Origin: UBA4744 sp035282865
GTDB taxonomy: Bacteria; Actinomycetota; Acidimicrobiia; Spongiisociales; UBA4744
Reading direction: 5' to 3'
NCBI GenBank assembly: GCA_035282865.1
Contig: DATEVB010000080.1
Location: 1 to 24,663, forward strand
Length of the DNA: 24,663 bases
The notes under the pieces were generated by a model. It did not search any database. It was given only the letters and a program-made list of their open reading frames with translations, and was not told the origin of the DNA. Numbering within the stretch: position 1 is the first letter of the stretch; every line of letters starts with the position of its first letter. Both the position numbers and the translations under genes were made by a program. This document shows, piece by piece, positions 8,000-15,159 of the stretch.

Positions 8000-9184
8000 T
8001 CACCGATCCACCTCACCAAGCACGAAGTCGAAACTGCCCATGATGGCGACGATGTCCGGTATCAGTACACCTTCCATGAGTTCGGACAGGACAGAGATGT
8101 TGGAGAACGAGGCGGTACGGATCTTCAGCCGGTACGGTCCGGTGCCACCGTCGGAGACGATGTAGTAACCCATCTCCCCTTTGGGGTTCTCGGCCCGCAT
8201 GTACGTCTCACCCTTCGGCACCTTGATGATCTTCGGCACTTTGGCCTGAAGGGGTCCGGAAGGGATGGAATCAATGGCCTGGATGACCATCCTGGCCGAT
8301 TCGCGAATCTCGTCGACGCGTACTTCGTACCGGGCGTAGCAGTCGCCCTGGTGGCGGGTGACCACGTTGAAATCGAGTTGGTCGTACGGCAGGTAGTGCT
8401 CGACTTTCCGCAGATCGAACGCCACCCCCGAGCCACGCAGGTTCGGCCCGGAGACGCCGTAGGCGGCTGCCTGCTCCGGGGTCATCACGCCGACCCCTTT
8501 GGTGCGAGCGAAGAGGATCTCGTTGCCGCTGATGAGTTGGTCGAGCTCGTCGCACACTGCCAGCACCCGGCCCATCGCATCCCGGGCACCCTCGTAGAAG
8601 CCTTTGGGCAGGTCCTGCACGTCCTTGCGAGTGCTCGAGCCCGCCCCGGCCGCCGGCTTGACCCCGCCCAGCCGGTTGAAGTTGAGGTGGAAACGGCCTC
8701 CGGTGACCGACTCCATCAGATCCAGGACCCGCTCTCTCTCCCGCAGGGCGAAGAACATCGGGGTGCCCGCTCCCAACTCGAGCGGGTATGAACCGCAGAA
8801 GATGAGGTGGGAAGAGATGCGCGCCATCTCCGTGAGGATGAGCCGGATGTACTGGGCCCGCTCCGGCACCTCCAGCTCCATCAGCCGCTCGGCGCCGACG
8901 ATGAAGGGAATCTCGTTGGCATAGCCGGCCACCCAGTCGAGCCGGTTGATCAGCGCGGTGATCTGCGGGTAGGTCCGGACCTCGGAGATCTTCTCGTACC
9001 CCCTGTGCATGTACCCGATGACCGGTTTGATATCGCGGACTCGCTCACCGTCGACCTGGGCAACCAACCGGAGCACACCGTGCGTGGAAGGATGCTGGGG
9101 CCCAATGTTGAGCGTCATCTCCGGGGTCTCGAGCTCGATGGACACAGCCACCTCGGAGAGCGCCATCATCGCCTGGTGGTCCAT
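8000..9184 (-). CDS. nuoD: NADH-quinone oxidoreductase (complex I) subunit D
   Basis: NuoD is the 49-kDa-type subunit, descended from the [NiFe] hydrogenase large subunit, and it forms the quinone head-group site with NuoB. The protein has 394 aa. Hallmarks are LNIGPQHPSTHGVLRLV near the N-terminus, IGYMHRGYEKI, and a C-terminus ending GSFDFVLGEVDR. The hydrogenase metal-binding cysteines are absent, as expected for complex I. The ATG at 9184 and the adjacent GTG at 9187 are both reasonable starts; a GGAGG site lies 7 to 10 nt upstream, inside the end of nuoC. It is separate from nuoC, not fused. The gene downstream is nuoH rather than nuoE. Confidence 0.96.
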   Translation of the reverse strand: MDHQAMMALSEVAVSIELETPEMTLNIGPQHPSTHGVLRLVAQVDGERVRDIKPVIGYMHRGYEKISEVRTYPQITALINRLDWVAGYANEIPFIVGAERLMELEVPERAQYIRLILTEMARISSHLIFCGSYPLELGAGTPMFFALRERERVLDLMESVTGGRFHLNFNRLGGVKPAAGAGSSTRKDVQDLPKGFYEGARDAMGRVLAVCDELDQLISGNEILFARTKGVGVMTPEQAAAYGVSGPNLRGSGVAFDLRKVEHYLPYDQLDFNVVTRHQGDCYARYEVRVDEIRESARMVIQAIDSIPSGPLQAKVPKIIKVPKGETYMRAENPKGEMGYYIVSDGGTGPYRLKIRTASFSNISVLSELMEGVLIPDIVAIMGSFDFVLGEVDR

Positions 9185-9189
9185 CACGT

Positions 9190-9771
9190 CTAGGCCTCCG
9201 GGTTCTCGGTCGACGGCATGGCTTCGACATCCACGGTGCCCGGCCACGGCTTCACCTCGCGGCTCAGCAACGGAAACGACTTCCGCAGCGGATTCCCTTC
9301 GAAGTCCTCCACCAGATAGAGCTTCTTCAGGTCCGGATGTCCGGTGAACTCGATGCCGAACATCTCGAAGGTTTCTCGTTCATGCCAGTTGGCGCCTCGA
9401 TACACACCGGTGGCGCTCTCCATGCTGGGATCGTCCTTGGACACCTGGGTGGAGAGCGTGATGCGCTTCCCTTCCATGAGGTCACCGACCGTGCAGAGGA
9501 CCTCGAGTCGCTCGTCGACCTCCTCGGTCAACGGATCGCCCACCTCGACACTATTGGACCAGTCGATGGCCGAGAGCCACGAGAAGAAGACAAGGCCGAG
9601 GTCGTCGCGAGCCTTGGTCAGCGCCTCGATCCAACGATCCTTGGGTACATGGGCCTTGATCGTCCCGTGCCGGACGATGACCGGCTCCGCATCCAGGACG
9701 TCGGCAACGTGCTCGGCGTAGGCGAAGAGCATCTCGTGGGTATCCGTGTATTCAGGCGGGTTGTTCGGCAC
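9190..9771 (-). CDS. nuoC: NADH-quinone oxidoreductase (complex I) subunit C
   Basis: NuoC is the 30-kDa-type peripheral-arm subunit that supports NuoD and NuoB. The protein has 193 aa. The family signature is clear: ANWHERETFEMFGIEFTGHP, then a C-terminal GNPLRKSFPL. The start is GTG at 9771, overlapping the end of nuoB by 20 bp. A weak GGAAA Shine-Dalgarno-like sequence lies upstream inside nuoB. No in-frame ATG ahead of the conserved part is better placed. The stop is a few bases before the nuoD start, with the nuoD ribosome site inside the nuoC 3' end. Confidence 0.95.
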   Translation of the reverse strand: MPNNPPEYTDTHEMLFAYAEHVADVLDAEPVIVRHGTIKAHVPKDRWIEALTKARDDLGLVFFSWLSAIDWSNSVEVGDPLTEEVDERLEVLCTVGDLMEGKRITLSTQVSKDDPSMESATGVYRGANWHERETFEMFGIEFTGHPDLKKLYLVEDFEGNPLRKSFPLLSREVKPWPGTVDVEAMPSTENPEA

Positions 9772-10243
9772 GCTGTTTCCACTTTTCCTGCAGATCCTCG
9801 TTCTGGATCTTCTTCTGGAGGAGGACGATCCCCTCCATCAATGCTTCCGGCCGGGGTGGACAACCGGGCACGTACACGTCTACGGGGATGATCTGATCGA
9901 CGCCCTTCGTCACGGAGTAGGAATCCCAGTAAGGGCCACCACAATTGGCGCACGACCCCATCGAGATCACGTACTTGGGGTCGGGCATCTGCTCGTAGAG
10001 GCGGCGTACCGCCGGGGCCATCTTGTCGGTCACGGTACCGGCCACGATCATCAGGTCGGCTTGACGTGGCGAGGCGGGCAGCGGGATGATTCCGAACCGC
10101 ATCATGTCGAAGCGGGGACCGGCCGCGGCGATCATCTCAATGGCGCAGCAGGCTAGACCGAACTGGTACATCCACAGCGAGTACTTGCGACCCCAGTTGA
10201 GCAGCCAGGAAACCGGTTTGGGCATCCCGAATCGTTCGATCAT
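9752..10243 (-). CDS. nuoB: NADH-quinone oxidoreductase (complex I) subunit B
   Basis: NuoB holds the terminal [4Fe-4S] cluster N2, which reduces quinone. The protein has 163 aa. The four expected ligands are present: the tandem Cys32-Cys33 in GLACCAIEM, Cys98 in SMGSCANCGG, and Cys128 in YVPGCPPRPEAL. An extra Cys101 follows Cys98. I chose ATG at 10243, which overlaps the nuoA stop as ATGA and gives the usual family N-terminus; the frame extending to 10441 runs through nuoA out of frame. The 3' end overlaps nuoC by 20 bp. Confidence 0.96.
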   Translation of the reverse strand: MIERFGMPKPVSWLLNWGRKYSLWMYQFGLACCAIEMIAAAGPRFDMMRFGIIPLPASPRQADLMIVAGTVTDKMAPAVRRLYEQMPDPKYVISMGSCANCGGPYWDSYSVTKGVDQIIPVDVYVPGCPPRPEALMEGIVLLQKKIQNEDLQEKWKQRAEQPA

Positions 10244-10605
10244 GCCCACTTGAGCACTCCCTTGCGGATCGCGTAGATGAGGCCCAGCAGCAGGATGACG
10301 ATGAAAATGCCCATTTCGACCAGGCCGAATACGCCGAGCCGTTCGAGGATGATCGCCCACGGGAAGATGAACACCGCCTCGACGTCGAAGATGACGAAGA
10401 GCAAGCCAAAGATGTAGTACCTGACCTGCGACTGGCTCCAATCACTGCCGACCGGATCGACTCCACATTCGTAGGTGAGGAGTTTGGCGGGGTGGGGATG
10501 GGCGGGGCGGAAGATCGAAGCTAATCCGAGCAGGGCGAGCACGAGTACAAGACCAAGCGCTGCGAACGCTGCCACCGTCACGTAGTCCTGGAAGTATGGA
10601 CTCAC
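10240..10605 (-). CDS. nuoA: NADH-quinone oxidoreductase (complex I) subunit A
   Basis: NuoA is a three-helix membrane subunit next to the quinone tunnel. The protein has 121 aa, the usual length. It carries the diagnostic TYECGVDPVG loop and the VRYYIFGLLFVIFDVEAVFIFPWA helix with its conserved acidic residues. The start is GTG at 10605, with AGGT-type bases shortly upstream. It is the first gene of the cluster. A candidate promoter and a GC-rich hairpin lie upstream (separate entries). Its stop overlaps the nuoB start as ATGA. Confidence 0.96.
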   Translation of the reverse strand: MSPYFQDYVTVAAFAALGLVLVLALLGLASIFRPAHPHPAKLLTYECGVDPVGSDWSQSQVRYYIFGLLFVIFDVEAVFIFPWAIILERLGVFGLVEMGIFIVILLLGLIYAIRKGVLKWA

Positions 10606-10631
10606 CCGACCTACCCTTTTTGCCTCGAAAA

Positions 10632-10649
10632 CGGGGCGCGCACGCCCCG
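10632..10649 (-). terminator. GC-rich hairpin with T-tract in the nuoA leader (candidate attenuator)
   Basis: On the minus strand CGGGGCG and CGCCCCG are perfect 7-bp arms around a four-base loop, followed at once by TTTT. This is the shape of a short intrinsic terminator. It lies between the candidate nuoA promoter and the nuoA start, starting a few bases after the predicted transcript start. It may stop part of the transcription or protect the 5' end of the long nuo mRNA. The T-run is short. Confidence 0.45.
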
Positions 10650-10659
10650 CCGTGTCGGA

Positions 10660-10687
10660 AGTATAGGAAGTCCGAATGACACCCCAA
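10660..10687 (-). promoter_or_regulatory. Candidate promoter of the nuo cluster
   Basis: On the minus strand TTGGGG (10687-10682) and TATACT (10665-10660) are separated by 16 bp, a fair match to the housekeeping sigma consensus. Transcription would start near 10653, giving a leader of about 48 nt to the nuoA GTG. No other convincing promoter was seen inside the cluster. Confidence 0.5.
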
Positions 10688-10722
10688 AGTTCCTGCCCGC
10701 GCGGATCCGGTCGAGGGCTGGC

Positions 10723-10728
10723 TACTGT
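10723..10728 (+). promoter_or_regulatory. Candidate -10 box for a leaderless transcript
   Basis: TACTGT fits the TANNNT -10 pattern and ends 12 bp before the ATG at 10741. No Shine-Dalgarno sequence lies directly before that ATG. The spacing would suit a leaderless or very short-leader mRNA, which is common in actinobacteria. No clear -35 box was seen. Confidence 0.35.
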
Positions 10729-10740
10729 CCCGGGCGACCG

Positions 10741-11847
10741 ATGATCAACGAATCACTGCGTAGCCCCGACTACTTCGGTGGCAGCCTGCTCAACCTGGTG
10801 GCCGAGCTCGAGCAACGCCTCACCGGTTCTGCGTCGGCCCCTCCTCTGAACTCCAATCTGGCAGGCTGCATCCCGGCGGCCGACACCTACGTGCTCATGT
10901 TGTTCGACGGTCTGGGCGATCACCAGCTCGATCACCCCGTCGCCACACCGCTCCGGGCGGCCCGGCGGACATCCCTCGATGCGGTCTTCCCCACCACGAC
11001 CAGTGTCAACCTGGCAACCATCGTCACCGGGCTGGCACCGGCCACCCACGGGCTGATCGCACACCAGCTGTACCTTCCCTCTGTCGATCAGGTCGTCAAC
11101 ACCCTGAAGTGGACCACGCCCTGGGGCGACCCGGTGAAGGTCGACCACGGCTCCTTCCTGCCCGAACCCAACCTCTGGGAGCGTCTCCGGGCCGGCGGCA
11201 TCGAGCCCATCACCGTGCAACCCGGCAATTTTCAAGACAGTCCGCTGAGCCGGGTTCTGTATCGGGGAATCCGCTATGAGCCCATCTGGACCATCGACGA
11301 GATCGTCGACGCCACGCTGCAACTCGCCCGGGTGCCGGGGCGGTTCATCTTCACGTATTTTCCCAATGTGGACGTGGCCGCCCACGTGAACGGTCAGCAC
11401 TCCGAGGAGTACGCGGCCGCCGTCTCGGCAGCCGCCGGCATCTGGGACCGCATCGCCTCCGCCCTTCCCGCCGGTGCGGTCATGGTGGGGACCGCCGACC
11501 ACGGCCACATCGACTACGCCGAACGGGACAAGGTGATCCTGCCTCACCGCTCCGGACCGGAGTTCTACGGTGACCCGAGAGCGGTCCTGGTTCGCCGGGT
11601 CGACGACGAGTTGTCGGGGGCGCTGGCCGCCCTCCCCTGCCGGGTCATCGACGCTGCGGAGTACCGGGCCTGGCTGGGTCCGGGCCCGGACCATCACGAT
11701 CTGGCGGGACGATGGCCGGAGAGGGTCCTGCTGGCCGATCCGGGCCGGTTGCTCATCCCCCGGTTCATGGACAAACGCCTGACCGGCTACCACGGGGGCC
11801 TGGCCGCCGAGGAATTGCTGGTACCGCTTCTGGTGGCCGGGGCCTAA
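10741..11847 (+). CDS. Alkaline phosphatase family protein (type I phosphodiesterase/nucleotide pyrophosphatase fold)
   Basis: The protein has 368 aa and the two-metal alkaline phosphatase superfamily layout. Asp56 lies in VLMLFDGLGD. A Thr-rich nucleophile motif, FPTTTSVN, spans residues 83-90. Asp211 and His215 are in NVDVAAHVNG, Asp253 and His254 in GTADHGHID, and His351 in the C-terminal YHGG. These are the expected zinc-binding and catalytic positions. Such enzymes hydrolyse phosphodiester or phosphomonoester bonds, but the substrate cannot be told from sequence. No clear signal peptide is visible, so it may act in the cytoplasm, which is unusual for secreted phosphatases. It is transcribed away from nuoA, with no functional link evident. 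The family is firm and the specificity unknown. Confidence 0.88.
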   Translation: MINESLRSPDYFGGSLLNLVAELEQRLTGSASAPPLNSNLAGCIPAADTYVLMLFDGLGDHQLDHPVATPLRAARRTSLDAVFPTTTSVNLATIVTGLAPATHGLIAHQLYLPSVDQVVNTLKWTTPWGDPVKVDHGSFLPEPNLWERLRAGGIEPITVQPGNFQDSPLSRVLYRGIRYEPIWTIDEIVDATLQLARVPGRFIFTYFPNVDVAAHVNGQHSEEYAAAVSAAAGIWDRIASALPAGAVMVGTADHGHIDYAERDKVILPHRSGPEFYGDPRAVLVRRVDDELSGALAALPCRVIDAAEYRAWLGPGPDHHDLAGRWPERVLLADPGRLLIPRFMDKRLTGYHGGLAAEELLVPLLVAGA

Positions 11848-11859
11848 CCGGCTCGAGAA

Positions 11860-11874
11860 GCGGGCCCGGCCCGC
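11860..11874. terminator. Short GC hairpin between convergent genes
   Basis: GCGGGC (11860-11865) and GCCCGC (11869-11874) pair around CCG. It lies 12 bp past the phosphatase stop and 50 bp past the tetR-type stop, between convergent genes. No proper T-tract is present on either side, so a terminator role is only suggested by position. Confidence 0.3.
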
Positions 11875-11924
11875 CCAAAACAGGGGGAATGGATTCGGGA
11901 GCCTGGCAGGCACTCAGCAGCCGG

Positions 11925-12509
11925 CTACGAATCGGCCTCCTTTAGCAGCCCGTGCAGGAGCAGGCCGCTGAGCGTTGCATAGACGTCGGCGGGGGTCAGA
12001 CCTCGCGAGGTCAGCACCGAACTCTCCGGGAGGGTCATCACCACTTCCCAGAACAACGCTTCGACCACGTCTTTGTCGAGCCCCGGTCTCAGGCGGCCTT
12101 CGCTCTTCGCTCGCCCGTAGAGCTGGTCGAAGATCGCTCGCAGCAGCTTCCGTCTACCGATGCGAAGGTCGGCATGGATCTCCGGGTGAAGCGTCTCGAG
12201 TTCCGCCATGCTCGACATGAACCCGAGCGGCACCGAGGTCAGCTCGATGGCCATTCGAGCCAGGTACCCGTCGAGATCCTGCTCTTCTTCGAGGGCTTCC
12301 CTGACCCGGTCGAAGGCGGCATTGATCTCGAGAAACGCCTCGCCGATCAGCTGCTCACGATCAGAGAAGTGCCGGTACACGGTCACCCTCGTAACCCCGG
12401 CACGGTCCGCCACATCGTCGATAGATGTCTTGCGGATCCCCTGCTGCAGGAACAGGTCGAGAGCGGCCTGCAGGATGCGGTCCCGGGTGTTGTTGGTGTT
12501 TCCAGGCAT
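11925..12509 (-). CDS. TetR/AcrR-family transcriptional regulator
   Basis: The protein has 194 aa, typical for the family. The N-terminal helix-turn-helix spans about residues 9-55 (ILQAALDLFLQQGIRKTSID, then VADRAGVTRVTVYRHFSDRE). The rest is a variable, all-helical ligand and dimerisation domain with no recognised ligand. The ATG at 12509 gives a short, normal N-terminus. It is divergent from an RND-type exporter with only 59 bp between the starts, and a dyad lies in that gap. That arrangement strongly suggests it represses the exporter and itself until it binds a substrate of the pump. The DNA-binding family is certain and the target is inferred from position. Confidence 0.93.
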   Translation of the reverse strand: MPGNTNNTRDRILQAALDLFLQQGIRKTSIDDVADRAGVTRVTVYRHFSDREQLIGEAFLEINAAFDRVREALEEEQDLDGYLARMAIELTSVPLGFMSSMAELETLHPEIHADLRIGRRKLLRAIFDQLYGRAKSEGRLRPGLDKDVVEALFWEVVMTLPESSVLTSRGLTPADVYATLSGLLLHGLLKEADS

Positions 12510-12511
12510 GT

Positions 12512-12542
12512 TACAATCGGTACTAGAAGTGTATCATTTGTA
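12512..12542. promoter_or_regulatory. Candidate TetR-type operator between regulator and exporter
   Basis: A 31-bp dyad is centred at 12527. TACAA (12512-12516) mirrors TTGTA (12538-12542), TAC (12521-12523) mirrors GTA (12531-12533), and G12519 mirrors C12535. It fills most of the 59-bp divergent gap, so it would overlap promoters in both directions. Possible -10-like sequences lie within or next to it (TATCAT 12532-12537, TAGCTA 12541-12546). Confidence 0.5.
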
Positions 12543-12568
12543 GCTAAAGGTTCCAGAGGAGAACACCC

Positions 12569-15142
12569 GTGAAGACCCTCGCCAAGTTTCTCGCCGCCAT
12601 CGTACGCAAAGCGCCTGCCGCCGCCATCATCGTCGTACTCGTCCTCACAGCCGTGTTCGGGGTGTTCGCTCCGCAGCTGGAGCAGACCACCGGCATCGAG
12701 GTGTTCGTCCCCGACAACGCCGAACTGCGCGCCCTCACCACCATCGAGGAGCGCTTCGGTAGCTCGGAGACCACCGTCCAGGTGCTGATCGAATCTCCCC
12801 GGGGGGATGTCATCACGGCCGAAGGGCTCCAAACGGTGCTTGCCGTTGAGCAGGCCATCCGGGGCATGGAGCCCGGTGTGCCTCTCAGCGACCGCCCGGA
12901 CGGCCCCATCGTCGGCTATCTATCGCCGACCCTGCAAGCGGTTCAGATGATGGGCTACCAGATCTCGGCGCTCAATGACCAGGCGGTCAAGACCGCCTTC
13001 GCCGGCTCGCTGGCCCAGGTACCGGATGAGCAGAGGCAACTCTTCGACGGCCTCCTCTCATCGACCAGCACCGACCTGGTTTCGGTCGTTTCCGGGACCG
13101 GCTTGATGGTGGTGTTCCTCGACGTGTCCGGGTTGGAATTCGACGCCATCCAGACGCTGCAGACCAGCATCGCCGACGTTGTGTCCGGAGCCGGGGTGGG
13201 GTCAACGACGGCAACCGCCTTCAGCACCGAGCTGTTGCTGACCGTCGATCCACTCTCCGACGAGCTCCTCCGGCTGTTCGCCATCGCCGCAGTCACCATC
13301 GCCGTCATCCTCGCCACGGTCTACTGGATCCGGCCCAAAGCCCGGCGCAATCGTCGCGCCGCGTTCCGCCGCACCTTCGCCGACCTGGGCCTGACATTGG
13401 CCGCCATCGGCATGGCCATCGTCTGGGTGCTGGGGATCGGAGTGCTTCTCGGACCAAGGTACCTGGGTGTCATCGGCGACTTCAGCCCGCTGTTGCAGGT
13501 GTTGCCGGTGCTCCTGGTAGGACTGGGTGTCGACTTCGCCATCCACCTGACGGCGCGCTACCGCGAGGAGCTGGGAGCCGGTTGGGAGGTCAGGCCCGGG
13601 GCCCAACGTGCGACGGCCACCGTCGGCATCGCCCTGGTCCTGGCCACGGTCACCACTGCGGTCGGCTTTCTCACCAACGTTGCCAACCCGATTCCACCTC
13701 TCAAGGACTTCGGCATACTCGCCGCCCTCGGGATCGTCGGGGCGTTCTTGATCACTCTGACCTTTGTACCGGCCGCCCGTGCCCTGCTCGATGGCCGGGC
13801 CGAACGGGCCAACCGCCTGCCCCGCCGGGAGTTTGAGCAACCCGAACTTCGGTTGGTCCCCAAAGTCATGAGCAGGACGGCCCTCGTTGCCGAGCACTTC
13901 GCCGTTCCGACCCTCCTGCTCGCCCTGGTGCTGACCGGACTCGGCGCCCTGGGCATGTCACGGCTGAGGACCGAGTTCAGCTCAACCGATTTCGTGCCGG
14001 CCGATGATCCGCTCCGCAGGTCGTACGAGACCCTGGCCGAAGAGTTCCAGGGTGGGTTCGGAGAGACCGTCGATGTGCTCATCGAAGGCGCGGTTGCGAC
14101 ACCCCAGTTCCACAATGCCCTCTTGGCGGCGACCGCCAATATGGCCGACACGGACCACGTCGTGACCCTCAACGGGTACGCCGCCGCCCAGAGCCCGATC
14201 TCGGTCATTGCCTCGCTGATCGAGCCCGATGCCACCGGTATCCCCGCCGATCCAGAGTTTGCCGCCCTGGCCCTCGCGCAGGGAATGACTCCGGACCTGA
14301 CCATGAGCACAGACGCCGATGTGGAGGCGATCTACCGGGCCGCTCTCCGGTCGGCCCCACCGGCGATGCCCGCCGTGCTGGCCCCAGGCGACGACGGGTC
14401 CCTGGACTACGCCCGGATCGTGGTCTCTACGCAAGCCGGGGAGGAATTCGCCGGCCAGATCGCCACGGACCTCGACGAGGATCTCAAACCCCTCACCGCT
14501 CTCCCCGGGGTCAGGGCGACTCCCACCAACGTCAACATCGTGACCGACTCGGTAGTCCGGGCTCTGCAGGACTCCCAGAACACCTCGCTGATCATCACTC
14601 TGTCGGCGGCGATGCTGCTGCTGGTCGCGACGTTCTGGTACGAGGCGCGGCGGCCCTTCCTCGGTGTCATCACGATCCTTCCGGTGGCCTTCGTCGTGCT
14701 GTGGACCTACGGGATGATGGCCGTGCTGGACATTCCCTTTGGACCGGTCACCGCCATGACCGCCGCCCTGGCGATAGGCATCGGCGTGCCCTATTCGATC
14801 CACGTGACCCAGCGGTACCTGGAAGACCGGATGCGATTCGACGATCCTGAGGCGGCCATGCGCTCAACTGCGGGTCATACGGGCGGTGCGCTGGCCGGAT
14901 CCGCCTTCACAACGGTGGCCGGATTCGGGGTCCTGATGACCTCGGGTCTGGTTCCCTTCCAGCAGTTCGGTGCAGTCACCGCCATGGCCATCGGGTTTTC
15001 GCTGGTCGCTTCAGTTGGCGTGTTGCCGAGCATGCTGATTCTGTGGGACCGCTGGCACGGCCGGCGCGGCGAAACACCCGTGGAAAAAGCGTTGGTAGTT
15101 GGTGAGAAGCGGGAAGTGGGAAGCGGGACTCCGAACTTCTAA
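12569..15142 (+). CDS. RND superfamily exporter (MMPL/sterol-sensing-domain type)
   Basis: The protein has 857 aa, with about 12 transmembrane helices in two matching halves: one helix, a large extracytoplasmic domain, then five helices, repeated. The core helix appears as VGLGVDFAIHLTARYREE (Asp322) in the first half and as IGIGVPYSIHVTQRYLED in the second, where Pro replaces the Asp. One proton-relay Asp of this kind is expected in the family. Proteins of this type move lipids or hydrophobic compounds across the membrane; the substrate is unknown. The GTG at 12569 has AGAGGAG 7 nt upstream. It is probably controlled by the divergent TetR protein. The last 15 or so codons fall in a short tandem repeat and look added on. 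It is single-chain, with no adaptor or outer-membrane partner nearby. Confidence 0.9.
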   Translation: MKTLAKFLAAIVRKAPAAAIIVVLVLTAVFGVFAPQLEQTTGIEVFVPDNAELRALTTIEERFGSSETTVQVLIESPRGDVITAEGLQTVLAVEQAIRGMEPGVPLSDRPDGPIVGYLSPTLQAVQMMGYQISALNDQAVKTAFAGSLAQVPDEQRQLFDGLLSSTSTDLVSVVSGTGLMVVFLDVSGLEFDAIQTLQTSIADVVSGAGVGSTTATAFSTELLLTVDPLSDELLRLFAIAAVTIAVILATVYWIRPKARRNRRAAFRRTFADLGLTLAAIGMAIVWVLGIGVLLGPRYLGVIGDFSPLLQVLPVLLVGLGVDFAIHLTARYREELGAGWEVRPGAQRATATVGIALVLATVTTAVGFLTNVANPIPPLKDFGILAALGIVGAFLITLTFVPAARALLDGRAERANRLPRREFEQPELRLVPKVMSRTALVAEHFAVPTLLLALVLTGLGALGMSRLRTEFSSTDFVPADDPLRRSYETLAEEFQGGFGETVDVLIEGAVATPQFHNALLAATANMADTDHVVTLNGYAAAQSPISVIASLIEPDATGIPADPEFAALALAQGMTPDLTMSTDADVEAIYRAALRSAPPAMPAVLAPGDDGSLDYARIVVSTQAGEEFAGQIATDLDEDLKPLTALPGVRATPTNVNIVTDSVVRALQDSQNTSLIITLSAAMLLLVATFWYEARRPFLGVITILPVAFVVLWTYGMMAVLDIPFGPVTAMTAALAIGIGVPYSIHVTQRYLEDRMRFDDPEAAMRSTAGHTGGALAGSAFTTVAGFGVLMTSGLVPFQQFGAVTAMAIGFSLVASVGVLPSMLILWDRWHGRRGETPVEKALVVGEKREVGSGTPNF

Positions 15143-15158
15143 CCTCGAGCCTCGAACC
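15091..15158. repeat. Repeat-like stretch across the exporter 3' end and spacer
   Basis: The stretch has a GTTGGTAGTTGGT run (15091-15103), then three tandem 7-mers GAAGCGG, GAAGTGG, GAAGCGG (15106-15126), then CGAACTTCTAACC and two CTCGA-type units up to the next ATG. It supplies the exporter's last residues and its TAA stop. The CGAACTTC core is also present in the nuoJ-nuoK gap in the other orientation. It looks like a short non-coding element inserted at the gene end. Confidence 0.5.
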
Positions 15159-15159
15159 C

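Noticed and set aside
8000..9184. NuoD as a [NiFe] hydrogenase large subunit, which would explain the missing NADH module
   Set aside because: The paired CxxC metal ligands of hydrogenases are absent at both ends, so this is complex I and not a membrane-bound hydrogenase.
10753..11913. A 386-codon open frame on the minus strand
   Set aside because: It is antisense to the phosphodiesterase-family gene, whose catalytic motifs are all intact on the plus strand.
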